Positions 18,100 through 26,972 of a stretch of 64,000 nt of DNA are shown piece by piece. Location: the NCBI GenBank assembly GCA_013911655.1, contig JACESU010000002.1:1-64000 (forward strand), written 5' to 3'. This DNA is from Alphaproteobacteria bacterium. GTDB lineage: Bacteria; Pseudomonadota; Alphaproteobacteria; Caedimonadales; UBA1908. The translations under genes were made by a program, and so were the position numbers. The notes beneath the pieces are model-generated. The model saw nothing but the letters and a program-made list of their open reading frames with translations. It was not told where the DNA came from and searched no databases. Every line of letters begins with the position of its first letter. Position 1 is the stretch's first letter.

Positions 18100-19610
18100 C
18101 TGTGCTTTGCGTAACAGCGACGCAGATACAACGATACCAAAAGTATATGATGTATTTCGTGGTTGCTCATCTCCCTTTATTTGCTGCGGGGGGTGTGTTG
18201 TTTCATTTGCCCCTGGTAGGCCCTTTGATGCTCCAAGGGCTCTTAAGCGTTTTTATGGTGGGGGCGACTTATTTATACCCTCAAAACAAAGAGATTAGCC
18301 TTGATGTCAGTGCTGTTTGCATCTGTTTGACGCCGGCCGTTCTTTTATATCTGCTCTCATCCCATAGCTGGCAGCTGGACGCGCATATGTATTTCTTTGC
18401 GTGCCTTGCCATGACGACGGCGTTTCGCTCTTTGCGGGCGACACTTTTTGCAACAGTCGCCATCGCCCTTCATCACTTAGTCTTGAATTTTGTCATTCCC
18501 TACGCGGTGTTTCCGGAGGGTGAAAATTTTTACCGGGTGGTTTTTCATGCGGTGATAGTGATCGCAGAGACATCTGTGATTCTGTTGACAATTCATGAAC
18601 TTAATCAGAATGACGAACGACGGGAAGCTGAAAGCCAGACGACTCTGCGCGCCTTAGAAGAAGCACGTGAGGCCCGTCTTCAGCAAGAAAACGCAGAAGA
18701 AAGAGCCCATGGAGAGCGGCGACAAGCTCTTTTGGAGATTGCCAGAAACTTTAATATGAAGGTTGGTGGCATTATTTCAACCCTGATTGAGGCATCGTTG
18801 TCAAGGTTGAATCCTGTGGCACAGTCCATGCGTGAAGTTGCAGATAACGTCCTTAAAAACAGCCAAAATGTTGCAGACGCGTCACAAAAGGCTGTCCAAG
18901 ACGTGAGTAAAGTCGCTGCGTCCATCGAAGAACTCTCCCAAGCCAATCACGAAATTTCGTCGCAGGTGTCCCAGGTGAGAGAGAAAGCAAGTGACACGGC
19001 GCAAAACGCAAGTCGTGCAAGTGAGGTTGTGTCCCACTTGCATGGTCTGACAAGCAATATTGGCGAGGTAGTGTTGTCCATTCGCAAAATTGCAGAACAA
19101 ACCAATCTTCTCGCCCTCAATGCGACCATCGAGGCCGCTCGCGCAGGTGAGCTTGGCAAAGGGTTTGCGGTTGTGGCCGACGAAGTAAAAAAACTTGCTA
19201 ATGAAACGTCTCGCAAGACCGATGATATTGAAGGACGCATCCAAGATATTCAAAACACCGCGACGGCGTGTGTGGATGTTATGGAGCATATTATTCAAAA
19301 TATTGACAGGATTAATGGGGCGATTTTAGATGTTTGTACGGCCATGGATCGGCAAAATATGACCACATCTGACATTGTGAAAAGCACAGACTATGCAAGC
19401 AAAGGTGTCCGCGCCGTGGGGCAAGTCATCGGGCGCGTGCAAGAAAGCGCCAAAGTGTCTGGTGCCTCATCAGAGCAAGTCTTGGAGGTGACCCATGAGG
19501 TAGGACACATTTGTCAAATGCTCAAAGAAGCGGTCTCTGGCTTCTTGATCCAACTACAAGGCCATAACCCACAAGCCGCTGAAGAGGGGTTGAATTCAAA
19601 AGCGTCTTAG
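18096..19610 (+). CDS. Methyl-accepting chemotaxis protein
   Basis: A 504-residue receptor. The N-terminal 170 residues are a membrane domain with about six helices ([17 protein letters not shown] through [18 protein letters not shown]) and include [15 protein letters not shown], a pattern found in membrane-embedded chemotaxis sensors. A coiled coil (residues 170-215) leads to the signalling domain. The conserved hairpin tip is present as [20 protein letters not shown], then [15 protein letters not shown]. No HAMP domain is evident. It implies a CheA/CheW pathway and motility, at least in part of the life cycle. The preceding small gene is translationally coupled. Confidence 0.93.
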   Translation: MTVLCVTATQIQRYQKYMMYFVVAHLPLFAAGGVLFHLPLVGPLMLQGLLSVFMVGATYLYPQNKEISLDVSAVCICLTPAVLLYLLSSHSWQLDAHMYFFACLAMTTAFRSLRATLFATVAIALHHLVLNFVIPYAVFPEGENFYRVVFHAVIVIAETSVILLTIHELNQNDERREAESQTTLRALEEAREARLQQENAEERAHGERRQALLEIARNFNMKVGGIISTLIEASLSRLNPVAQSMREVADNVLKNSQNVADASQKAVQDVSKVAASIEELSQANHEISSQVSQVREKASDTAQNASRASEVVSHLHGLTSNIGEVVLSIRKIAEQTNLLALNATIEAARAGELGKGFAVVADEVKKLANETSRKTDDIEGRIQDIQNTATACVDVMEHIIQNIDRINGAILDVCTAMDRQNMTTSDIVKSTDYASKGVRAVGQVIGRVQESAKVSGASSEQVLEVTHEVGHICQMLKEAVSGFLIQLQGHNPQAAEEGLNSKAS

Positions 19611-19625
19611 CAAGCAGTTAACCCT

Positions 19626-20555
19626 TTACGAAGAAGGATGCTTTTTCGAAAGAGGGTGATGGGCTTCGACAAAGTCCTTCAGATGCTCCGATAGCACATG
19701 GGTATAGATTTGCGTGGTGCCCACATCTGCGTGCCCCAAAAGTTTTTGCACACTTAAAAGGTCCGCTCCCCCTTCCAAAAGATGGGTGGCAAAGGCATGA
19801 CGCAGGACGTGAGCGGATATTTTTGTGGGGTCAAGTCCTGCTAAAAGAGCAAGCTCTTTGATCAACTGATTTACACGCTGGCGCGTGAGAAAACCTTGTT
19901 TTGACGTGGACGGAAAAAGCCAAGGGGACGAGGCACCTTGGGGTAAGAAGTGCGCCCGTACCGCGTCGTAGGCGCTATACGCTTCAAGTACTTTGACGGG
20001 GATGGGGATAAAACGCTCCTTTCGCCCCTTACCAAGGACTGTGATGAAAGAGAGGTCTTTGGCGTGTTTGATTTTTTCAAAGGGTTGACGGGGCAGGGAA
20101 ATAAGCTCTGATACTCGCAGGCCCGTTGCATAAAAAAGCTCGAGGAAAAACGCTAGACGAAGACTTTCTTTGTCGTGGCGCGTTCTTGCGACGGCCAGCA
20201 ACTGCTGAATCTCTGCTTCGTAAAGAATTTTGGGAAGGGAACGCCCTTTGGACGCAGAGGTAATCAGCTTGGTGGGGTCGCGCAGGAGCTTTCCTTCTTG
20301 TACCAAAAAAAGACAAAACTGTTTGAGGGTCGACAGTTTTCTGGCGCGCGTGGTGGGGGCGTAACCTTTATGCGTCAGGGTTTCCAGGTATGATCGTAAG
20401 ACGTCTTCCCTTAAATCATCAAGGGTTTGCGCGCCGCTTTCCTCTATAAAAAGACTTAGATCACGGCCATAAGCTTCAAGGGTGTGGGGACTTGCGCCCC
20501 GTTCAACCCCCATCATCTCGAGAAAAAGTGCGCTAGATCGTCTGAGTTCTGACAC
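19626..20555 (-). CDS. xerD: Tyrosine recombinase XerD
   Basis: Site-specific recombinase that, with XerC, resolves chromosome dimers at dif. The N-terminal SAM-like domain starts at about residue 5 (ALFLEMMGVERGASPHTLEA). The catalytic set is complete: Arg in FYATGLRVSELI, the Lys strand region near VLGKGRKERFIPI, HVLRHAFATHLLEGG, the second His in LGHADVGTT and Tyr in TQIYTHV. Length of 309 residues is standard. GTG start. XerD rather than XerC is preferred from length and the DLLSVQKLLGHADVGTTQIY end, but is not certain. A 48-residue membrane protein gene lies eight bases upstream. Confidence 0.9.
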   Translation of the reverse strand: MSELRRSSALFLEMMGVERGASPHTLEAYGRDLSLFIEESGAQTLDDLREDVLRSYLETLTHKGYAPTTRARKLSTLKQFCLFLVQEGKLLRDPTKLITSASKGRSLPKILYEAEIQQLLAVARTRHDKESLRLAFFLELFYATGLRVSELISLPRQPFEKIKHAKDLSFITVLGKGRKERFIPIPVKVLEAYSAYDAVRAHFLPQGASSPWLFPSTSKQGFLTRQRVNQLIKELALLAGLDPTKISAHVLRHAFATHLLEGGADLLSVQKLLGHADVGTTQIYTHVLSEHLKDFVEAHHPLSKKHPSS

Positions 20556-20563
20556 GAAAGTCC

Positions 20564-20710
20564 CTAAGACGCTTTGTTTAAGTCTTTAATGTGTAAGCTT
20601 TTCTTTACTTCTGCTGCAGGCGCTGGAATCCCCCACATGGAAAGGGCAATCCCTGCCCCCAAAAGGGCTACGCTCATGCTAATGAGAACTATTTTGATGG
20701 TTCCTGTCAT
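20564..20710 (-). CDS. Small membrane protein, 48 residues
   Basis: A short minus-strand gene directly upstream of xerD. ATG (20708-20710) follows GAGGGAG by about ten bases. The product has one membrane segment (IKIVLISMSVALLGAGIALS), then MWGIPAPAAEVKKSL and a short charged tail. A single-helix peptide with an IPAP motif after the helix is found as a conserved hypothetical in alphaproteobacteria, as I recall it. Function is unknown. It is too short for most length cut-offs and easily missed. Confidence 0.65.
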   Translation of the reverse strand: MTGTIKIVLISMSVALLGAGIALSMWGIPAPAAEVKKSLHIKDLNKAS

Positions 20711-20816
20711 AATTTTTCAACTCCCTCTTGCATCTCGGGCCACAGTATATGATAACTAAAGACATGAAATAGAGTATGCGACGTCAATGTCAAGGTATTA
20801 TTAGGTTAGGAAACAG

Positions 20817-21359
20817 ATGGCAATGTTAGGTCTAACAAAACTGCCAAAGTCGGTGGTTTTGGTTGGCATGATGGGTGTGGGAAAAACAAGCGTGGGGCGA
20901 AAGCTTGCCAAACGGTTGTCCGTGGATTTCAAAGACTCTGACCAAGAGGTGGAGAAAGCCGCGGGATGCAGTGTGTCCGACATCTATAACTGGTATGGGG
21001 AAAAAGCCTTCCGTGATACGGAAAGGCGCGTGATGTCGCGTCTTCTGACCGAAGAGCCCCACGTCATCTCTACAGGTGTTGAGACCTTTATTGATGAAGA
21101 GACACGCCAGCTGATCTTGGATCAATCGTTCTCTGTATGGCTGTATGCATCTTTTGAGACACTCTATCCGCGCGTGGTGGGCAGAAGTCACAGGCCGCAA
21201 TTGGAAACGGGTGATAAAAAAGAGACCCTTGAGCGGTATATTTCAGAATATTACCCTCTGTATGAAAAAGCTGATTTGCGGGTGGACTGTGATAACCGTG
21301 TGCCCGATGTGACTTGCGATTTGATCGTTGAGGAAATCGCCAAGCGTTTCTGGGACTAA
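20817..21359 (+). CDS. aroK: Shikimate kinase with altered substrate loop
   Basis: Family enzymes phosphorylate shikimate in aromatic amino-acid synthesis. Walker A is [11 protein letters not shown] (about residues 18-28). The shikimate-binding DSDQEVEK and the Arg in [11 protein letters not shown] are present, as is the lid Arg in RSHRPQL. The normally invariant GGG triplet of the shikimate site (E. coli ATGGGS) is instead TGVET, residues 86-90. That loop contacts the substrate, so activity is doubtful, or the substrate has changed. Length of 180 residues is normal. No aroB is adjacent, although aroK-aroB is common in the group. The next gene starts two bases after the stop. Confidence 0.82.
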   Translation: MAMLGLTKLPKSVVLVGMMGVGKTSVGRKLAKRLSVDFKDSDQEVEKAAGCSVSDIYNWYGEKAFRDTERRVMSRLLTEEPHVISTGVETFIDEETRQLILDQSFSVWLYASFETLYPRVVGRSHRPQLETGDKKETLERYISEYYPLYEKADLRVDCDNRVPDVTCDLIVEEIAKRFWD

Positions 21360-21361
21360 AG

Positions 21362-22219
21362 GTGGGGGATCGCCCGGCCGCCCTTGAAGCCCTCGCCCTA
21401 CAATATTTGTGGGGTGCCGACGAAAGCGTGAGTCTGACGCCTGAAGATAAAACCCTTTATGAAAAAGACCTGTTCTTAGTGCCCACAGGATTAGAAGCGG
21501 TCAAAAAACCTCCTCAAAAACGAACACCTTCCCGAGATACGCAAATACCCCATACGCCAGTCTCGACACCAGCGCCGCGCGCTGCTCAGATGGTTTCTGT
21601 GTCGGTAGACGCCCTGCGTCAAGAAATTGCAGTCTGTAAAACCCTTGAGGCGCTTAAGTCTTTGATGCTTGCCTTTGAGGGGTGTGATCTTAAACATACA
21701 GCCAAGAACACTGTCTTTGGTCAAGGGGTGCCGAGTGCCCCTGTCATGTGTGTGGGCGAGGCGCCCGGCGCCGATGAGGACGAGCAGGGTCTCCCTTTTG
21801 TGGGGCTTAGCGGCCAGCTTTTAGACAAGATGCTGGCGACCATTGGGCTTTCTCGCAAAGAAAATGTGTATATCAGCAATATTATTCCTTGGCGGCCGCC
21901 TGGCAATAGACAGCCAACCCCCCATGAAACATCCTTGTGCTTGCCCTTTATCGAGCGGCATATCGAGCTTGTGAAGCCGAAATTCTTGGTGCTTTTGGGA
22001 GGGACGTCCGCAAAGACGCTCTTGCGGGAAAAAGACGGTATCTTAAAGGTGCGCGGCAAATGGCGCGCGTACACAAGCCCAGGTCTGGATCGACCTATTC
22101 CGTGCTTGCCTCTTTACCATCCGGCATATCTCTTGCGTTCGCCCGGTCAAAAGAAAACCGTTTGGTTGGATTTGCTGCGCTTGAAAGAAGCCCTTGACGG
22201 CAAAATGCCCCCCCTTTAG
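21362..22219 (+). CDS. Uracil-DNA glycosylase, family 4
   Basis: The enzyme removes uracil from DNA to start base-excision repair. Motif A is [17 protein letters not shown] (about residues 132-148). [13 protein letters not shown] follows, and motif B is [12 protein letters not shown] near residue 255. The N-terminal 85 residues are a poorly conserved, Pro-rich extension. Only one Cys is present in [18 protein letters not shown], which is the usual alphaproteobacterial variant. GTG start two bases after aroK suggests coupling. It converges with the aldolase gene, overlapping by four bases. Confidence 0.9.
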   Translation: MGDRPAALEALALQYLWGADESVSLTPEDKTLYEKDLFLVPTGLEAVKKPPQKRTPSRDTQIPHTPVSTPAPRAAQMVSVSVDALRQEIAVCKTLEALKSLMLAFEGCDLKHTAKNTVFGQGVPSAPVMCVGEAPGADEDEQGLPFVGLSGQLLDKMLATIGLSRKENVYISNIIPWRPPGNRQPTPHETSLCLPFIERHIELVKPKFLVLLGGTSAKTLLREKDGILKVRGKWRAYTSPGLDRPIPCLPLYHPAYLLRSPGQKKTVWLDLLRLKEALDGKMPPL

Positions 22220-22923
22220 CAAGAAGTGGCGGCATGCCACCGACGCGTGAGGGCCTCGTAAGCGGCCGTGATGCTTTCCTTTTCAATACTTTCAAATTGA
22301 TTTCTTGTGTGTGCACAAATGTGTGGAGGGGGCATAATGAGGGGTCTACCACTTTTTTGAGCGGCCAGCTGGATTCGGCAAGATCGCTCGAGATAATAGG
22401 CGCGCATAAAAGCTTCTGCCAAGCTCTCTCCCACGCAAATGAGACCATGATTATGTAAAAGCAAACTGTGATGGTTGCCAAGGCTTTGAATGAGGCGCGT
22501 TTCTTCCGTTGGATCCAAGGAAATCCCTTCAAAAGCGTGATATCCCAGACGCTCGTAAAATAGCATGGCAAATTGGGAAAGAGGGAGAAGCCCTTCTTGC
22601 TGGCACGACACCGCAATGGCGCTTTCGCTGTGAAAGTGAACGACGGCGCGGATTTCGCTTTTTGCGCGGTAAAAGGCTCGGTGTAAAATAAAGCCGGCAG
22701 GATTGATGCCGTGTGGTTCTATATGGAGCGGGACAGAGATCAAAGTGCCAGGTGTCACTTCTTCAAAGAGCGCCCCAAAAGGGGGTAAATAAAAAAGGTC
22801 TGACTGTTGAGCGTCGCGCAAAGATATGTGACTGAAAATAGTATCATCAAGCCCCAGATGGGCCGCCACACCATAAGCCTGTGCTAGGGCCGTGCGCGCA
22901 TCTTGTGAAAGGTTATTTTGCAT
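22216..22923 (-). CDS. Class II aldolase/adducin domain protein
   Basis: A zinc-dependent aldolase-fold protein. The N-terminal part reads [23 protein letters not shown], with the FSHIS element that normally reads NxSxR, then a zinc-binding HFHS and a second His pair region at [11 protein letters not shown]. The Glu in [11 protein letters not shown] takes the place of the usual acid. Proteins of this type in alphaproteobacteria are annotated only as class II aldolase family, and the substrate is unknown. I start at ATG 22923, which follows GAGGAAATACCC. An upstream ATG (22977) would add 18 residues with no family character. Confidence 0.85.
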   Translation of the reverse strand: MQNNLSQDARTALAQAYGVAAHLGLDDTIFSHISLRDAQQSDLFYLPPFGALFEEVTPGTLISVPLHIEPHGINPAGFILHRAFYRAKSEIRAVVHFHSESAIAVSCQQEGLLPLSQFAMLFYERLGYHAFEGISLDPTEETRLIQSLGNHHSLLLHNHGLICVGESLAEAFMRAYYLERSCRIQLAAQKSGRPLIMPPPHICAHTRNQFESIEKESITAAYEALTRRWHAATSC

Positions 22924-23060
22924 GGTGGGTATTTCCTCATAAAAGCACACCTCATTTTTAACATAGAACGCCGACAAATGTCTTTTTCTTAAAGCTCTAG
23001 TGCTTTTTTGTTAGCTGTGGCACTCTAGAGGATAACGATAAAAAACAGGGGGCAAGTAAC

Positions 23061-24881
23061 TTGAAAAAGTTGGATCCTTTTTTTGATTATTATCAACGGG
23101 AATTGACGTATTTGCGTCACTCTGGGGCGAGATTTGCCCAGCAGTACCCCAAGATTGCAAGACGCCTTGACTTGAGTGCGACCGATTCCTCTGATCCCCA
23201 TGTCGAGCGGCTTCTTGAATCCTTTGCGTATCTCACGGCGCGGCTGCAACGAGATATTGATGATCAGTATCCTCGGTTTACAGAAGCGCTCTTGGGTGTC
23301 TTGTATCCCCAATTTGTGGACCCAATCCCCTCCTTTGCTATTGCGCATTTTGATATGGTGCCCGAGCAAGGAAAAATTACGGCACCCCTGACGGTGCCAC
23401 GACACGCCAAAGTGTTTTCCCGTTCAAAGACGGGAGAGGCTTGTCATTTCAGAACCGCCTATGATCTGGACTTAACTCCCCTTCACATTGATCAAGCTGA
23501 GCTTGTGGAAACTAGTTCCCTTGATGCGGACGTGGCGCGTCATATTGGATCTAGCCGGGCACTGCGCCTGCGCGTTTCTTCGCAGACAGGAACGTTTCGG
23601 GAAATGACCCTTGAGCGTATCCGTTTTCATATCACCGGCAACGCCCTCGTGAAGAATGCCCTTTATGAGGGGATCTTTGCCCAAGAAGTGCGTGCGGTGT
23701 TTCAGCCCCTTGCCCCCCACAAGGGCCCCGCTATTGGTAATCTGCCCAGCAAGTGCGTGCATGCTGTTGGGTTTGATGAGGGAGAAGACGTGCTGCCTTA
23801 TCCCGCGCACGCACACCCCGGATACCGGTTTTTGATGGAGTATTTTCACTATCCTGAAAAGTACTTCTTTTTCGATATTAAGTCGCCCCTCTTGGCGCAA
23901 AATACCACTCAGATGGATATCTTCCTGTCCTTTTGTGAAGAAGTACCCATTAATGGGCGTGACGTCAGTAAGGCAAACTTTATGCTGAGGTGCGCCCCTA
24001 TTATCAATCTTTTCCACAAAATTACCGAGCCCATTCGGTTGGATCACAGGTCCGTGGAGTATCGGTTGATTCCTGATGTGAAGCTTGAAAAAACAACGGA
24101 AATTCACTCGATCTTGGAGGTCACAGCCGCCATCGACCAAGAGCGAGACGTTGAAAAATTCATGCCTTATTTCAGCTACAATCACCAACTCTCGGAAAAG
24201 GGACACAAGTGTTTTTGGTACGCAAGACGTGTGGAAACAGAAAAAGATCATATTCCAGGCACAGATATGTATCTGTCCTTTGTAGATTTTGATTTTACCC
24301 CCCTGCAACCGGTGAGCCAGACCATTTACGCCAAAAGCCTTTGTACCAACAGAGGGCTTGCCAATCAAATTCCAGCAGGTGGTGATTTGTACGCCGAAGA
24401 AAAAATCCCAGCCTCTCGCATTTATGTCCTGGATCGACCGACGAAACAAATTTATCCGCCGCGTGACGGTCAAACCCAGTGGCGCCTTATTTCACAACTA
24501 AGTCTCAACCATTTATCCCTGTCGGGTGAGGGGGACGGCCTTCGTGCTTTGAAAGAGGTCATCAGGCTTTATGCTAACATTGAAAAAGAGCGCATCATTC
24601 CAGAGCTCGATGCCATCACAAATCTCTCGACGAGTGTGGTGACAAGGCGCTTTGGTGTAGACGCGTGGCGGGGATTTGCTCAAGGGACCAAAATTGATTT
24701 GACCTTTGCCCAGGACGATTACCATGACTTGGGAGCATTTATGTTTGCATCCGTTTTGAATCATTTCTTTTCGCTATTTAGCGCGATTAACTCGTTTACA
24801 GAACTTGAAATTTTTAACGATAACTACAAAGGGACTTGGAAAAAATGGCAACCAACCTCAGGGAATCAGGTCCTCCTGTAG
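23061..24881 (+). CDS. tssF: Type VI secretion baseplate protein TssF
   Basis: Structural part of the T6SS baseplate wedge (with TssG, TssE and TssK), in the cytoplasm at the inner membrane. The N-terminus has the family pattern FFDYYQRELTYLRHSGARFA, then PKIARRLDLS and PHVERLLESFAYLTARLQRD. DDQYPRFTEALLGVLYPQF and the middle LMEYFHYPEKYFFFDI are also hallmarks. At 606 residues it is full length. The start is TTG. It leads a four-gene operon. Other core T6SS genes (tssB, tssC, vgrG, clpV) are not in this window. Confidence 0.92.
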   Translation: MKKLDPFFDYYQRELTYLRHSGARFAQQYPKIARRLDLSATDSSDPHVERLLESFAYLTARLQRDIDDQYPRFTEALLGVLYPQFVDPIPSFAIAHFDMVPEQGKITAPLTVPRHAKVFSRSKTGEACHFRTAYDLDLTPLHIDQAELVETSSLDADVARHIGSSRALRLRVSSQTGTFREMTLERIRFHITGNALVKNALYEGIFAQEVRAVFQPLAPHKGPAIGNLPSKCVHAVGFDEGEDVLPYPAHAHPGYRFLMEYFHYPEKYFFFDIKSPLLAQNTTQMDIFLSFCEEVPINGRDVSKANFMLRCAPIINLFHKITEPIRLDHRSVEYRLIPDVKLEKTTEIHSILEVTAAIDQERDVEKFMPYFSYNHQLSEKGHKCFWYARRVETEKDHIPGTDMYLSFVDFDFTPLQPVSQTIYAKSLCTNRGLANQIPAGGDLYAEEKIPASRIYVLDRPTKQIYPPRDGQTQWRLISQLSLNHLSLSGEGDGLRALKEVIRLYANIEKERIIPELDAITNLSTSVVTRRFGVDAWRGFAQGTKIDLTFAQDDYHDLGAFMFASVLNHFFSLFSAINSFTELEIFNDNYKGTWKKWQPTSGNQVLL

Positions 24882-25876
24882 TCGAGGACCTTTTTGCTTA
24901 TTGCTACTATTACGAGTTTCATCAGGCGGTTAAGCTTTTAGAGCTTGCTTTTCCTGAGGCCCATACGCTGGGCGCGTACGGAGCACCTGATCAAGAAGCG
25001 CTTCGCATTAAATCCAGGGTCGAATACTCGTATCCCTCCAGTGATCTTTTTTCTTTGGAAAAGCCAGCGCCCATTTTGGGTGAGGACTTTCCTTGTACCC
25101 TGCACATCAACTTTTTAGGAATTGCAGGACCAAATGGTCCCCTTCCCATGCCTTTTTCCGAGCGTTTGATGGAACGAACGCGCGCGGGGGACACGGCTTT
25201 TCAAGATTTTCTTGATCTTTTTAATCACAGGCTTTTATCTATTTTGCACCGCATTCGAAAGAAGTTTTGGATCGGGCTTGATGAAAAAATGCCCGATCAG
25301 ACGGATTTTGCCTCGATTCTCTTTTCTCTTTTAGGGCTTGGCGCGCCTTCTCTTAGAAATCGCCTTGCCATGCCCGATAGAGGGCTTTTGTACTATACGG
25401 GGCTTTTGTGGAAAAAGCCTAGATCGGCTAAAGGGCTTGAGGTTTTCCTGTCACATTACTTTAACGTGCCTGTGAAGGTCACTCAATTCTGTGGCAGGTG
25501 GCGCGCCATAACCCCCGACCAACAAACGCGTATCGGGGGGGTGGGACGTCTGAATACCCTTGGTGAAAGTGCGGCTCTGGGAACGCGGTATTGGGACACA
25601 AGAAGTCTTATTCGTGTCCAGGTAGGACCTTTGGATCATCTATCCTTTCGCGCATTTTTACCTGATGGGGGCACCCCTCATAAGGCGCTGTGTGATTTGA
25701 TTCGGTTTTATCTGGGGAAAGACTATGATTTTGAAGTGAATCTTGTCATGAAGGCGTCCAGTGTTGAGGAAAGTATTTTGAAGAAAAAGACACTTCTTGG
25801 CTGGACATCTTGGCTAAAGAAAAAACCGTTCACTCAAGATGATAACCAGGTTGTTCTATCAGTCCTAGATCACTAA
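24845..25876 (+). CDS. tssG: Type VI secretion baseplate protein TssG
   Basis: Partner of TssF in the baseplate wedge. The family pattern is seen in EFHQAVKLLELAF, in SSDLFSLEKP and LHINFLGIAGPNGPLP, in FQDFLDLFNHRLLSILHRIRKK, and in the C-terminal SFRAFLPDG. I choose ATG 24845 because AAAGGGA lies about ten bases before it; TTG 24836 is nearer but too close to that site. The gene overlaps tssF by 37 bases. Length of 344 residues is normal. The adaptor gene begins 16 bases after its stop. Confidence 0.9.
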   Translation: MATNLRESGPPVVEDLFAYCYYYEFHQAVKLLELAFPEAHTLGAYGAPDQEALRIKSRVEYSYPSSDLFSLEKPAPILGEDFPCTLHINFLGIAGPNGPLPMPFSERLMERTRAGDTAFQDFLDLFNHRLLSILHRIRKKFWIGLDEKMPDQTDFASILFSLLGLGAPSLRNRLAMPDRGLLYYTGLLWKKPRSAKGLEVFLSHYFNVPVKVTQFCGRWRAITPDQQTRIGGVGRLNTLGESAALGTRYWDTRSLIRVQVGPLDHLSFRAFLPDGGTPHKALCDLIRFYLGKDYDFEVNLVMKASSVEESILKKKTLLGWTSWLKKKPFTQDDNQVVLSVLDH

Positions 25877-25892
25877 CCACGGCGAGGCAAAT

Positions 25893-26972
25893 ATGATTCG
25901 AAAAATTTTCCCCTCTAAAAAAAGACTTTATCTTGCGAGTGGTCTTCTGCTTACGCTTTGTGCAGGTTCTTTTTTTTACTTCTACAAAGTATCTCATTTT
26001 GGGGCCTCGTCTGGGCACATTCATCATGTGATTCTTCCAACGTGGGTTGTGAGTTCATCGACTGTGCAAGAACCCTTTGAAGCGCCTGCAACCCTTCGGG
26101 CCCAAAATTCCACAGAAGTGACAGCCTCGGTGACAGCACTTGTGAAGCGAATTTCTTTTCAAGAGGGGCAGCTTGTTGATAAGGATGAGATATTAGTTGA
26201 ACTAAGTCACGGTGATCAATCAGGAAATCTTTCTCAAGCGATTGCGAAACAAAAAGAAAAAAAAGAAGGGCTTGAAAAAGTAAAAGTTCTTTTTGAAAAA
26301 GGGCAAACTGCGCGTGAGGCGTATGATGACGCCATTGCGGCGCACAAAGAGTCAGAACAACACGTACAAACACTCAGGGAAAAACTGAAAGATCGTTTGA
26401 TTACGGCGCCGTTCTCGGGTGTGCTTGGAGTAAAGCGGATCAGCGAGGGGGCGGCCGTTACACCTGGGACGTGCCTGACCACTTTGGATGATTTATCAGC
26501 TATGAAAGTTTCCTTTTATTTACCAGAGCAAGCGCTTTCTAGGTTAAACGTCGGTCAAGCGGTGGAGCTAATCGTAGATAGTTTTCCTCAAAAAGCGTTC
26601 CAAGGGGTGATTGATCTTGTAGATACGCACATTTGTCCCAAGACGCGCACTGTTGAAGTGCGTGCCCACCTTGATAACAAAGAAGGACTCCTGAGGACAG
26701 GCATGTCGGCCAGAGTTAAACTTAAAAGTGCGCCGCGTCAGGCGCTTCTTGTGCCTGAGTCGGCTGTGTTTTCGATATCGGGTCAGCAATATGTGTACGT
26801 GATGGATCAAAAAAATATGATCCATCAACGCCCTGTACAGGCATTGTTGACTCAACCGGGATGGATGGAAATCGCCCAAGGATTGCGGGAAAAGGACACC
26901 CTTGTTCGTGAGGGTGTAGACTTTCTACAAGACCGCCAACAAATTACGCCAAAAACAAGGGACGTCGCATGA
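25893..26972 (+). CDS. RND efflux periplasmic adaptor (membrane fusion protein)
   Basis: A 359-residue adaptor that links an inner-membrane pump to an outer-membrane channel. The N-terminal membrane anchor is LYLASGLLLTLCAGSFFYFY. The lipoyl-like half motifs are TVQEPFEAPATLRAQNSTEV with VKRISFQEGQLVDKDEIL, and RLITAPFSGVLGVKRISEG. A helical hairpin of about 60 residues lies between them. The beta-barrel part includes LLVPESAVF. It overlaps the RND gene by four bases (ATGA) and follows tssG by 16, so it is in one operon with type VI baseplate genes. Confidence 0.9.
   Translation: MIRKIFPSKKRLYLASGLLLTLCAGSFFYFYKVSHFGASSGHIHHVILPTWVVSSSTVQEPFEAPATLRAQNSTEVTASVTALVKRISFQEGQLVDKDEILVELSHGDQSGNLSQAIAKQKEKKEGLEKVKVLFEKGQTAREAYDDAIAAHKESEQHVQTLREKLKDRLITAPFSGVLGVKRISEGAAVTPGTCLTTLDDLSAMKVSFYLPEQALSRLNVGQAVELIVDSFPQKAFQGVIDLVDTHICPKTRTVEVRAHLDNKEGLLRTGMSARVKLKSAPRQALLVPESAVFSISGQQYVYVMDQKNMIHQRPVQALLTQPGWMEIAQGLREKDTLVREGVDFLQDRQQITPKTRDVA

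Noticed and set aside
18096-19610. HAMP domain in the chemotaxis receptor
   Set aside because: The membrane domain passes directly into a coiled coil without the HAMP pattern.
21362-22219. Uracil-DNA glycosylase with a missing cluster cysteine
   Set aside because: A single Cys in this position is usual in alphaproteobacterial members as I know them, so it is not treated as a defect.
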